64,000 nt of DNA, taken from NCBI GenBank assembly GCA_964510515.1, contig CAZEAU010000005.1:38664-102663 (forward strand). Reading direction: 5' to 3'. The position numbers were made by a program, and so were the translations under genes. Below the pieces are notes generated by a model. That model did no database searches. It saw nothing but the letters and a program-made list of their open reading frames with translations, and was not told the DNA's origin. This DNA comes from SURF-21 sp964510515. Lineage in GTDB: Bacteria; Actinomycetota; Geothermincolia; Geothermincolales; RBG-13-55-18. Below are positions 52,088 through 60,305 of the stretch, piece by piece. Position 1 is the stretch's first letter; each line of letters opens with the position of its first letter.

Positions 52088-55000
52088 TTATTCCAGCGCC
52101 AGGCAACCCTCCCCCAGGAGGGAGAGGACCTCGGCGTAAAGCGAGCTGTCCGGGTTCACGCACAGCTCCGGCGGGAAGCGGAACAGCTTGGCGCTGTCGT
52201 CGTCCTCCAGCCTGAGTTTAACAGGAGTCTCCCCCGGGTGCCTCTGGAGTATCCCCTTGAGTTCCTCCATGGCTCCCCGCTCCGCCCGGCCGTGGTCCAC
52301 GCTGAGCATGAGCACGCCCCGCCCCGCGCGCCTGAGACGCGGCACGGATATGTCCAGGGCCACCACCCTCACCGTGACCGCCTCCTCGTCCCGCTCTCCC
52401 GTCTCCACCCTGGCCTTCACGCAGACTATGCGGTCCTCCTCCAGCGCCTCCTTGTGCGGCAGATACAGGGAGGGGAACACGGTGACCTCCACCCGGCCCG
52501 TCAGGTCCTCGAGGGTCAGGTTGGCCATGAGCTCGTTTTTGCGCGTGAGGCGCTGCGTCTTCTTGGAGACGATGCCGCCTATCCACTTCACCGACCCGTC
52601 CTCGAGCTCGGGGAGGTCCGCGATGTCCATCTCGACGTGACGCCTCATCGCCTCCCTCACCTGCATCAGCGGGTGGTCGGTAACATAGATGCCGAGCATC
52701 TCCTTCTCGTAGGCCAGCAGCACATCGCGATCCAATTCTTCCTCGATGGGGGACCGCGCCAACGGGTCGTCCTCCTCCTCCTCCTCGAAAAGGGGGTGCT
52801 GCCCCTCATCCAGCAGGCGCTGTTTCTCCGCCGCCAGGTCGGCGACGCGGTCATACTCCTTGAGCAGGTGGTTCCTGGTGCAGGCGGTGAAATCGAAGGC
52901 GCCGCTCTTGATCAGGCTCTCCAACGCCCGCTTGTTGATGACCCCCGAGCCCATGCGGGAGCAGAAGTCCAGCATGGACTCGTAAGGCCCGCTTTCCCGG
53001 CGCTGGGCGATGATCTTCTCCGCGGCACCCTCCCCCAGGTTGCGCACCGCGGAGAGCCCGAAGCGGATGCCTTCGTTCACGGGGGTGAATTCCTTGAAAC
53101 TCTCGTTTATGTCCGGAGGCAGTATCTTTATCCCCATCTTGCGGCACTCGTTGACCAGCACCGGCACCTTGTCCTTGTTCCCGGTGACGCTGGTGAGGTT
53201 GGCGGCCATGAACTCGCGGGGGTAATGCGCCTTGAGGTAGGCGGTCTGATAGGAGATGACCGCGTAGGCGGTGGAGTGGCTCTTGTTGAAGCCGTATTCG
53301 CCGAAGTGCTCCACCAGCCCGAAGAGCTTCTCCGCCAGGCGGCGGGAGTAGTCCCTGGCCACCATGCCCTCCACGAACCTGTCCCGGTGTTCCTTCATCT
53401 CCGCGGCCCGGCTCTTGGCCACCACCCCGCGCAGGGCGTCGGCCCCGGCCATGGTGTAGCCCGCCATCTCCACCGCCAGGCGCATCACCTGTTCCTGATA
53501 GAGCAGGATGCCGCTGGTCTCCTCGAGCAGGGGCTCCAGGTCGGGGTGGAGATACTCGATGGGGATGCGCTTGTGCCGCCGGGACACGAAATCCTTGACC
53601 ATGCCGCTGCCCAGGGGCCCGGGGCGATAGAGGGCCAGCAGGGCGATGATGTCCTCGAAGCAGTCCGGGCGCAGCTCCTGCACCAGGGAGCGCATGCCCG
53701 CGCTCTCCAACTGGAAGACCCCGACGGAATCGCCGCGCTGCAGCATCTCGTAGGTGGCGGCATCGTCCAGCGGGATGGTGTCGATGTCCAGCCGGAGGTC
53801 GTGCCGCCGCTGTATGTTCTCCAGGGTATCGCTGATCACGGTCAGGGTGCGCAGCCCCAGGAAATCCATTTTGAGCAGGCCGATCTTCTGGATGGCGCCC
53901 ATGTCGAACTGGGTCACCACCTCCTCGTCGGCCCCCCGTCGCTGCAGGGGGGTATAGAGGGCCAGCTCATCGTCGGCGATGACCACCCCCGCGGCGTGTA
54001 TGCCGTCCTGGCGGGTGATGCCCTCCAATTTACGGGCGGTGTCGATGATGTTTTTGGCCATCTCGTCATGCTCGTAGGCCTCGCGCAGCTCGGCCGAGGT
54101 CTCCAGCGCCTTTTCCAGGGTGATGTTGAGCACCTCCGGGACCATCTTGGCCAGGCGGTCCACCTTGCCGTACTCGAGGTTGTACACCCTCCCGGCGTCG
54201 CGTATCGCCGCCCGGGTCTTCATGGTGTTGAAGGTGACTATCTGGGCGACGCGTTCCTCTCCGTACTTGCGCCTGACGTATTCTATGACCTCGGGCCGGC
54301 GCTTGTAGCAGAAATCGATGTCGATGTCCGGCAGGGTGCGCCTTGAGGGATTGAGAAAACGCTCGAAGAGCAGCCCGTAACGCATGGGGTCCACGGTGGT
54401 GATGCCCAGGCAATAAGCCACGAGCGAGCCCGCGGCCGAGCCCCTCCCCGGGCCCACGACGATGCCCTCCTTCTTGGCGTAGGAGATGAAGTCCCAGACG
54501 ATGAGGAAATACCCGGAGAAGCCCATGTCCTTGATCACCGAGAGCTCGTAGCGCAATCTCTCGTCCAGTTCCGGCGTGACCTCTGCATAGAGCTTCTCCA
54601 GCCCCTCCCAGGCCAGCTTCTCCAGGTAGGCGTCGAGGTCGTAACCCTGCGGGACCTGATATCTGGGCAGCAGGTGCTTTCCGAACTCCAGCTCCACCTC
54701 GCAGCGGGAGGCGATTTCAACGCTGTTGGAGAGCGCTTCCGGTGCCTGCGCGAAAAGGGCGCTCATCTCCTCGTGATCCTTGAGGTAGAACTGGTCGCTG
54801 GAGAACCTCAGGCGGTCCTCCTGGTCCAGGGTGGAGTTGGTCTGTATGCACAGCAGGACGTCGTGGCAGATGTTGTCCTCCCTCTCCACGTAATGGGTAT
54901 CGTTGCTGGCCACAAGACCCAGGCCCAGCTCGCGGGCCAGCTGCATCAAGCCGGGGTTTATCTCTTTCTCCTCCGGAAGGCCGTGGTCCATGATCTCGAT

Positions 55001-55519
55001 GAAGAAGTTGCCCTCGCCGAATATGGAGGCGTATTCGCGCGCCGCCGCGGCCGCGGCGTCATAATCGCCCTCGCCCAGGCGTGAAGAGACCTCGCCCTTG
55101 AGGCAGGCGGAGAGGGCGATGATGCCCTGATGGTGTTCGCGCAGCAGCTCTTTGTCGATGCGCGGCTTGTAGTAGTATCCGTCCATGAAGGAGGAGGTCA
55201 CCAGGCGCATGAGATTGCGATAGCCGGTCATGTTCTCCGCCAGCAGGAGCAGGTGGTAATTGGCGTCCTCCTTCTGTGGCCTGCGGTCGAAACGCGACCC
55301 CAGGGTGAGATAGGCCTCGACCCCGATGATGGGCTTCACCCCCTTCTCCAGCGCCGTCTCGTAGAAGGGGATCACCCCGTACATGCCTCCGTGGTCGGTT
55401 ATGGCCAGCGCCTCGAACCCCCGCCTGCGTGCGGCCTCGAGCAGGTCCGGTATGCGCGCCGCCCCGTCCAGCATGGAGAACTCGGTATGGTTGTGCAGGT
55501 GCACGAAGGGAACTGACAA
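52088..55519 (-). CDS. dnaE: DNA polymerase III subunit alpha (DnaE)
   Basis: 1143 residues. N-terminal PHP domain with intact-looking ligands: FVHLHNHTEFSMLDG, AITDHGGMYG, SACLKGE, IEIMDHG, ASNDTHY; then polymerase with catalytic Asp in PDIDIDF, the beta-clamp/tau regions and a C-terminal OB fold (VEVTVFPSLY). It is the replicative polymerase of DnaE1 type. TTG start with GGAGG 6 nt upstream. An intact PHP suggests proofreading by this domain. Confidence 0.96.
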   Translation of the reverse strand: MSVPFVHLHNHTEFSMLDGAARIPDLLEAARRRGFEALAITDHGGMYGVIPFYETALEKGVKPIIGVEAYLTLGSRFDRRPQKEDANYHLLLLAENMTGYRNLMRLVTSSFMDGYYYKPRIDKELLREHHQGIIALSACLKGEVSSRLGEGDYDAAAAAAREYASIFGEGNFFIEIMDHGLPEEKEINPGLMQLARELGLGLVASNDTHYVEREDNICHDVLLCIQTNSTLDQEDRLRFSSDQFYLKDHEEMSALFAQAPEALSNSVEIASRCEVELEFGKHLLPRYQVPQGYDLDAYLEKLAWEGLEKLYAEVTPELDERLRYELSVIKDMGFSGYFLIVWDFISYAKKEGIVVGPGRGSAAGSLVAYCLGITTVDPMRYGLLFERFLNPSRRTLPDIDIDFCYKRRPEVIEYVRRKYGEERVAQIVTFNTMKTRAAIRDAGRVYNLEYGKVDRLAKMVPEVLNITLEKALETSAELREAYEHDEMAKNIIDTARKLEGITRQDGIHAAGVVIADDELALYTPLQRRGADEEVVTQFDMGAIQKIGLLKMDFLGLRTLTVISDTLENIQRRHDLRLDIDTIPLDDAATYEMLQRGDSVGVFQLESAGMRSLVQELRPDCFEDIIALLALYRPGPLGSGMVKDFVSRRHKRIPIEYLHPDLEPLLEETSGILLYQEQVMRLAVEMAGYTMAGADALRGVVAKSRAAEMKEHRDRFVEGMVARDYSRRLAEKLFGLVEHFGEYGFNKSHSTAYAVISYQTAYLKAHYPREFMAANLTSVTGNKDKVPVLVNECRKMGIKILPPDINESFKEFTPVNEGIRFGLSAVRNLGEGAAEKIIAQRRESGPYESMLDFCSRMGSGVINKRALESLIKSGAFDFTACTRNHLLKEYDRVADLAAEKQRLLDEGQHPLFEEEEEDDPLARSPIEEELDRDVLLAYEKEMLGIYVTDHPLMQVREAMRRHVEMDIADLPELEDGSVKWIGGIVSKKTQRLTRKNELMANLTLEDLTGRVEVTVFPSLYLPHKEALEEDRIVCVKARVETGERDEEAVTVRVVALDISVPRLRRAGRGVLMLSVDHGRAERGAMEELKGILQRHPGETPVKLRLEDDDSAKLFRFPPELCVNPDSSLYAEVLSLLGEGCLALE

Positions 55520-55699
55520 TGCGAACCTCCGATAATCCTCTGTCTGCTGCCTCGCAGTAACGCCCGGCTCCCCGCCCGGCCGCCGCGGCCGGCGGGCGGG
55601 CGTGAGCCCTTGCGATACGGTTTATGATATTATATCTTTCCCCACGGACGGCCGCTTTCCCTGCGACGGCGAGAGGAGACGGGAGGACGGGATGGCGAG

Positions 55700-56560
55700 A
55701 TGAGATTGAGTTATTCGGCGCTCAGCCGCTATGAGAACTGCCCCCTCTCCTACCGCTTCCAGTATATCGACGGGATGGAGATAGAGCCCACCCCCCACCT
55801 CTCCTTCGGAAAGAGCCTGCATGCGGCCCTGGAGCGGCTTTACGGGCGCGACACGCCCGAGCCCCCTCCGCTGGAGGCGCTGCTCGCCCACCTCGATGCC
55901 TGCTGGTACAGCGAGGGGTACGCGACCCCCGAGGAGGAGGCCTCCTTCCTCAAACACGGGCGCGAGGTGCTCATGCGCTATTATTATTCCAATATCGACG
56001 ACTTCCGGCTTCCCGTGGCGGTGGAGGAACGTTTCGAGCTGGACCTGGGGGATTTCGTCCTCGCGGGGGTCATAGACCGCGTGGACCGCAACCCCGACGG
56101 CTCATACGAGATCATCGATTACAAGACCGGGCGGCGCCTGCCCCCCCTCAGCCGCCTGCGGGAGGACCTGCAGCTGCCCATCTATCAGCTCGCCTGCCGC
56201 GAGGTATGGGGGGTGACCCCCTCCAAGCTCTCCTTCTACTACCTCGTGCACAACCAGCGTTATTCCACCCGCCCCCGCGACGCGGACGGCCTGGAGCATG
56301 TTCTGGACCGGCTGCGCGCCGTAGCCGAGCGGGTGCAGCGCGGCGACTTCCCCGCGACGCCCAACCGCCTCTGCGACTGGTGCTCCTACCGCGACCTGTG
56401 CCCGGAGAAGGTGGAGGCGGGAGACAGCGGAGAGGGCTACCGCAAACGCCACGCGTCCTTGCTGCGCCGCCTGCGCAAGCTGGAGAACGCGCTGCAGGAC
56501 CTGGAGACGGAGATGCGCGGGGAGGGCATATCCTTCCACTCCAGCGGGGATGAGGCCTGA
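55700..56560 (+). CDS. PD-(D/E)XK nuclease with Fe-S cysteines (AddB/Cas4-like)
   Basis: 286 residues of RecB-nuclease fold. H41 in LHAALE, D126 in GVIDRVD, D140 and K142 in IIDYKTG, then Q158 and Y162 (QLPIYQLA) form the expected catalytic set. Cysteines 14, 225, 228 and 234 give C-xn-C-x2-C-x5-C, the Fe-S staple of AddB and Cas4. No helicase domain is attached and no CRISPR or addA lies nearby, so it is a stand-alone member. AT-rich promoter-like sequence with TTGCGA at 55610-55615 precedes it. Diverges from dnaE. Confidence 0.85.
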   Translation: MRLSYSALSRYENCPLSYRFQYIDGMEIEPTPHLSFGKSLHAALERLYGRDTPEPPPLEALLAHLDACWYSEGYATPEEEASFLKHGREVLMRYYYSNIDDFRLPVAVEERFELDLGDFVLAGVIDRVDRNPDGSYEIIDYKTGRRLPPLSRLREDLQLPIYQLACREVWGVTPSKLSFYYLVHNQRYSTRPRDADGLEHVLDRLRAVAERVQRGDFPATPNRLCDWCSYRDLCPEKVEAGDSGEGYRKRHASLLRRLRKLENALQDLETEMRGEGISFHSSGDEA

Positions 56561-56576
56561 GGCGAGCCGCCTGCGC

Positions 56577-56969
56577 TCAGGGGGAGCTGAGCGAGCGCGG
56601 GGGATCCTGGGAAGACCCCTCTCCCCCCTGCAGTCGGCCCTCTCTGCCCGCCGCCTCGGCGCCGCCGCCCCCCGTCCCGGTCGTGCCCGAGCTCGCGTCC
56701 CGGACCATGCGCCCCCCGAACCTCCCCGCGGCATGCGGCGTTGACAGGGGCTCCAGGTAGCTGTAGAGAGCGTGCTCTCCCTCCCCGCTCCTGGCCAGGA
56801 TATGCAGGCCGACCAGGGCCTCCAGCTGCCGCTCTACCCGCTCGGGGTCGCGCTCGATCACCGCGGCAGCGCGCGAGGCCGTCGCCTCCCTCTCCGGGCG
56901 GCTGCTGAAGAAGGAGATGAGCTCCAGCCTGACCACCCTGTCCGGGACCGCATCCTTTAAGCCTGCCAT
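56577..56969 (-). CDS. Winged-helix-like small protein (tandem paralogue A)
   Basis: 130 residues. Residues 1-75 form a winged-helix-like domain (VVRLELISFF, ERDPERVERQLEAL, VGLHILAR) clearly homologous to the next gene. The remaining about 50 residues are Gly/Ser/Pro-rich and unstructured. ATG at 56969 with AGGAG 5 nt upstream. Convergent with the nuclease gene. DNA binding is inferred; the family is not recognised. Confidence 0.6.
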   Translation of the reverse strand: MAGLKDAVPDRVVRLELISFFSSRPEREATASRAAAVIERDPERVERQLEALVGLHILARSGEGEHALYSYLEPLSTPHAAGRFGGRMVRDASSGTTGTGGGGAEAAGREGRLQGGEGSSQDPPRSLSSP

Positions 56970-57090
56970 ATCAACTCCTGTCTCCACGTCGAGTATTCCA
57001 TCGCCCGCGGAAAAGGTGAAGTAAAATCCCGCCAGCGGCAGGCCTGGGCGTTCGAACGGCATCTTGGAGCGGGCAAGCGGCGCCCACCCC

Positions 57091-57378
57091 TTACCTGCCC
57101 TGGCTCCTCAGCAGGAAGGCCGCCACGGAATAGGGAGGCAGGTACTGGTAGCGGCCCTTGCCGTTGCCGGGCATCTCCGCGAGGATGTTGAGTTCAACCA
57201 GCTTCCTTACCTGGCGCTCCACCCGCGACGGGTCCCGCCCCATGGCCCGGGAGAGCTCCTCGGGGGAGGCCGTCAGGCCGGGGTTGCGGTGAAAATGGGT
57301 GATGATCTCGATGCGGATAAGGCTGTCCGACACCCCGCCCTTCTCCGCCCCGCCTTCTCTCTTCATCGCCGCCGTCAT
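57091..57378 (-). CDS. Winged-helix-like small protein (tandem paralogue B)
   Basis: 95 residues. LIRIEIITHF, GRDPSRVERQVRKLVELNILAE and YQYLPP align without large gaps to paralogue A. Probable winged-helix fold with a wing near GNGKGRYQYL. ATG at 57378 with AAGGAGA upstream; an ATG at 57528 would extend into rluD without protein-like sequence. It lies 121 nt upstream of paralogue A on the same strand. Confidence 0.65.
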   Translation of the reverse strand: MTAAMKREGGAEKGGVSDSLIRIEIITHFHRNPGLTASPEELSRAMGRDPSRVERQVRKLVELNILAEMPGNGKGRYQYLPPYSVAAFLLRSQGR

Positions 57379-57524
57379 GTAATTCTCCTTCCACCACTTT
57401 ACTCGTGACTTTCTGCGCGGGGCGGAAGAAAAATCCCGACAGCGTGCCCATTCAGCCCCCGAATGGTCGTTTTCGGCGCTTGAAAGGTCCCCGGGGCGGT
57501 GGGGCCTCGCGCCCCGACGCCGCA

Positions 57525-58445
57525 TCACTCCCCCGCCAGCATCCGCAGGGGACCCTCCAGGTCGGGCGGGAGAGGCGATTCGAAACGGAGCGTCTCCCCG
57601 CTCGACGGATGGGGGAAGATGAGGCGGCAGGCGTGCAGGAACTGCCTCTGCAGGCCCAGCTCCCGCTCCAGGCTCCCCCTCGTACCGTATTGACGGTCAC
57701 CCGCCACAGGGTGGCCGATATAGGAGAGATGCACCCTTATCTGATGGGTGCGGCCGGTGACCAGCTCCACCTCCAGGAGGGCGCACGCCGCGAAGCTGCG
57801 CTCCACCCGGAAATGGGTGACCGCAGGCCTGCCCCCCGAGGCGGTCACCGCCATACGCTTGCGCTCTTTCGGGTCCCGCCCCACGGGCGCCTCGACGGTG
57901 CCCAGGCGGGTAGGCGGAACGCCGTGCACCAGGGCCAGGTAATGCCTCTGCAGAGTGCGATCACGCACCATCTTCTGCAGGCGCAGGTGGCTGGGATCGT
58001 TCTTGGCCACCACCAAGAGCCCGGAGGTATCGCGGTCCAGCCTGTGCACGATACCGGGGCGCGCCGCATCCCCGAGCGAGGACAGCTCGCCCAGGCCATG
58101 CAGGAGGGCGTTGACCAGGGTGCCCTCGCGGTGCCCGCCGGCGGGATGCACCACCAGGCCCGCGGGCTTCTCTATGACCGCGAGGTCGGAGTCCTCATAG
58201 ACGATGTCCAGGGGTATGTCCTGGGGCATGGGCGGCGCTTCCTCGCGCGGCGGCTCGTCCACCTCGACCCGATCGCCCGCACGCAGGCGGTGGTGTTTTG
58301 GCCGCACCTCGCCGCCGACCCTGACCGCGCCCTCCGAGATGAGGCGCTGTGCCCTGCTGCGCGACAGGCCCGCGCCGCGGGAGATGAAGATGTCCAGGCG
58401 CTCGCCTCCCTCCCCCTCGGAGACGCAGAACCTGAGGGTGCGCAA
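57525..58445 (-). CDS. rluD: Ribosomal large subunit pseudouridine synthase (RluD/RluA family)
   Basis: 306 residues: N-terminal S4 domain (ERLDIFISRGAGLSRSRAQ) and catalytic HRLDRDTSGLLVVAK with the nucleophilic Asp. RTHQIRVHL and HACRLIFPHP are family motifs. Specificity (23S positions 1911/1915/1917 versus others) is not certain. TTG start with GGAGG 9 nt upstream, 1 nt after lgt; together with lspA it is the common lspA-rluD association. Confidence 0.9.
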   Translation of the reverse strand: MRTLRFCVSEGEGGERLDIFISRGAGLSRSRAQRLISEGAVRVGGEVRPKHHRLRAGDRVEVDEPPREEAPPMPQDIPLDIVYEDSDLAVIEKPAGLVVHPAGGHREGTLVNALLHGLGELSSLGDAARPGIVHRLDRDTSGLLVVAKNDPSHLRLQKMVRDRTLQRHYLALVHGVPPTRLGTVEAPVGRDPKERKRMAVTASGGRPAVTHFRVERSFAACALLEVELVTGRTHQIRVHLSYIGHPVAGDRQYGTRGSLERELGLQRQFLHACRLIFPHPSSGETLRFESPLPPDLEGPLRMLAGE

Positions 58446-58446
58446 G

Positions 58447-59214
58447 CTATCTTGCCTCCGGAAGCAACCTGCGCCGGAAGAGCAGCACCGCCCCCGCCAG
58501 GACGAAAGCGGCGACGCTCACCAGCTGGAAGAAGAGGTTCGCGCCGGGGTCGGTATGGCAACGGAAGAACTCGAGCACGAAGCGCACCGCGGCGTAGAGC
58601 GCGATGAAGGCGAGCATGACCTCCCCGCGGTAGCGCAACCGCCTGTGCACGGCGAGAAGGACGACCAGGATGGCCAGGTCCAGTAGCAGTTCGTAGATCT
58701 GGGTGGGGTGGACAGGGTTGGGGGGCATGCCCATGCTTATCTGCGTGCTGCGGGGAAAGCTGACCGCCCAGGGCAGGCCGCTGGGCTTGCCGAAACAGCA
58801 GCCGTTGAGATAACAGCCCACCCTGGCCACGGCCAGCGCCGCGGGCAAGGCGAGGCCGCCGGAATCGAGCATCGTGGCCAGGGGCAGGCCGCGCAGCTTC
58901 ATCACCGCCGTCGCGGCGAGCAGGCCGACCGTTAAGCCGCCGTAGAAGACCAGGCCCTGAACATTCCAGAACTTGAAGGCCTGCGACCAGTTGGAGGAGA
59001 ACTCGCTCCAGTGTCCGATGACGTAGAAAAGGCGGGCGCCGATGATGCCCCCCACCGCGGCCACCAGCACCAGTTCGAAGACGACGTAGGCGTCGACGAA
59101 CTGGCGGCGCAGGTAGTTGAAGCTCACCAGCATGCCCACGATGAAGGCCAGGGCGAGGAAAAATCCATAGGAGTGAACGACCAGGGGGCCGATGTGAAAA
59201 AGCTCGGGCCTCAA
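58447..59214 (-). CDS. lgt: Prolipoprotein diacylglyceryl transferase
   Basis: 255 residues, seven hydrophobic segments. HSYGFFLALAF, GGIIGARLFYVI, the signature ALPAALAVARVGCYLNGCCFG and HPTQIYE are present. It transfers diacylglyceryl to the lipobox Cys of lipoproteins. TTG start with AAGGAGG 4-5 nt upstream. Adjacent to lspA, the next enzyme. Confidence 0.95.
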   Translation of the reverse strand: MRPELFHIGPLVVHSYGFFLALAFIVGMLVSFNYLRRQFVDAYVVFELVLVAAVGGIIGARLFYVIGHWSEFSSNWSQAFKFWNVQGLVFYGGLTVGLLAATAVMKLRGLPLATMLDSGGLALPAALAVARVGCYLNGCCFGKPSGLPWAVSFPRSTQISMGMPPNPVHPTQIYELLLDLAILVVLLAVHRRLRYRGEVMLAFIALYAAVRFVLEFFRCHTDPGANLFFQLVSVAAFVLAGAVLLFRRRLLPEAR

Positions 59215-59304
59215 GCGACCTCCTTGTGCCAGTTCCCGGCGGCGGGCGTTCCCGCTGCGGGAGACCGCCTGCCCTTGCCGCGCATCGCCGCGCCGCCGGG
59301 GGGC

Positions 59305-59805
59305 TCAAGCTTCCCGCGCGGCACGCCTCGACGCCTCCCCCACCACGCCGACGAGCACCATGCCGACGCCGGCCACGATGCCCAGGTCGGCCAGGTTGAA
59401 GACCGGCCACGCCTGCATGGGCCAGAATCCCAGGTCGATGAAGTCGACTACCGCGCCGAGCGCTATCCTGTCGATGATGTTACCTAGCGCACCCCCGATA
59501 ATCAAGCCCAGTCCGGCCTGGAAGAGCGGGCCTCCCGGCCCCCCCCACAGCCACAGCGCCAGCAGCAGCACGCAGAACACCGCGATGCTCGCCGCGAATA
59601 GCGGCCACGACTTCCCCTCGATGATGCCGAAAGCGGTGCCGGGGTTGCGCAACTGCCGCAATTCCCCGAGGCCTCCCATAGATACCACCTCTCCCTCGGC
59701 GAGAAACACGCGCACCAGCCCCTTGCTCAACTGGTCCAGGGCCAGTGTGGCCAGGGCGGCGCCCGCGAGGGTCAGCGGGAGGCCTTTTCTTCCTTCTCTT
59801 TGCAT
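59305..59805 (-). CDS. lspA: Lipoprotein signal peptidase
   Basis: 166 residues with four membrane helices and the catalytic Asp pair in GNIIDRI and FNLADLGI; NPGTAFGI is also conserved. Removes the signal peptide of lipidated prolipoproteins. ATG at 59805 (MQREGRKG), overlapping the DksA-like gene by 34 nt; the longer frame was rejected. Confidence 0.93.
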   Translation of the reverse strand: MQREGRKGLPLTLAGAALATLALDQLSKGLVRVFLAEGEVVSMGGLGELRQLRNPGTAFGIIEGKSWPLFAASIAVFCVLLLALWLWGGPGGPLFQAGLGLIIGGALGNIIDRIALGAVVDFIDLGFWPMQAWPVFNLADLGIVAGVGMVLVGVVGEASRRAAREA

Positions 59806-60146
59806 GATATGCAGAGGTTGGCGTAGGGCAGCGCCTCGAGCCGCTCCTCGGGAATGGGCAGCTCGCACAGCTCACAAATGCCGTAAGTGCCGTCCTCGAT
59901 ACGCTCAAGCGCGGCCTTGACGCGGCCCAGGATGTCTTTGACGTTCTCGGATAACGAGAGGTCCCTCTCCCTCTCGAAGGTGGTGGTGCCGCTAGCCGCG
60001 TATTCCTCCTCGAAGGGCATCTCCCCGGAGAAGTCGGACTGCGAGGAATGCAAGCTCTTCTCCCCCAGTTCGCGGTGCTGTTTTTCCAGCACCTGCTTCT
60101 CCCTCAGGAGGGTCTTCTTGAACGCCGCCAGCTTTCTTTGTTCCAT
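59772..60146 (-). CDS. DksA/TraR-family zinc-finger protein
   Basis: 124 residues: coiled-coil N-terminal part (FKKTLLREKQVLEKQH) and C-terminal C4 zinc finger C-x2-C-x17-C-x2-C (CELCELPIP, then LCISC). Family members bind the RNA polymerase secondary channel. A DxxDxA-type tip motif is not obvious, so DksA-like action with ppGpp is unsure. The ATG at 60146 was chosen because the GTG at 60200 lies inside the promoter. Confidence 0.85.
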   Translation of the reverse strand: MEQRKLAAFKKTLLREKQVLEKQHRELGEKSLHSSQSDFSGEMPFEEEYAASGTTTFERERDLSLSENVKDILGRVKAALERIEDGTYGICELCELPIPEERLEALPYANLCISCKEKEEKASR

Positions 60147-60191
60147 GCCCGCTACCCGTATTTCAGCCGTCTCCAGCTTCACATTATCCCT

Positions 60192-60219
60192 ATTATGCAC
60201 GATTATCCCCTTTTAACAA
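60192..60219 (-). promoter_or_regulatory. Promoter of the DksA-like gene and lspA-lgt-rluD
   Basis: Minus strand: -35 TTGTTA (60214-60219), 16-bp spacer, -10 CATAAT (60192-60197). GGGATAAT is repeated around the -10. Confidence 0.6.
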
Positions 60220-60305
60220 GCGCGCCGTCAGGGCCTCGCGGGGCAGGGAAAAAGCTTTCCTCCCGGCGATGAAATGCCCGCGCAACCGTGCCCGCTTTCG
60301 TCCCC

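Noticed and set aside
55700..56560. Cas4 of a CRISPR system
   Set aside because: No repeat-spacer array or other cas gene in the 64 kb; the protein is kept as a stand-alone nuclease.
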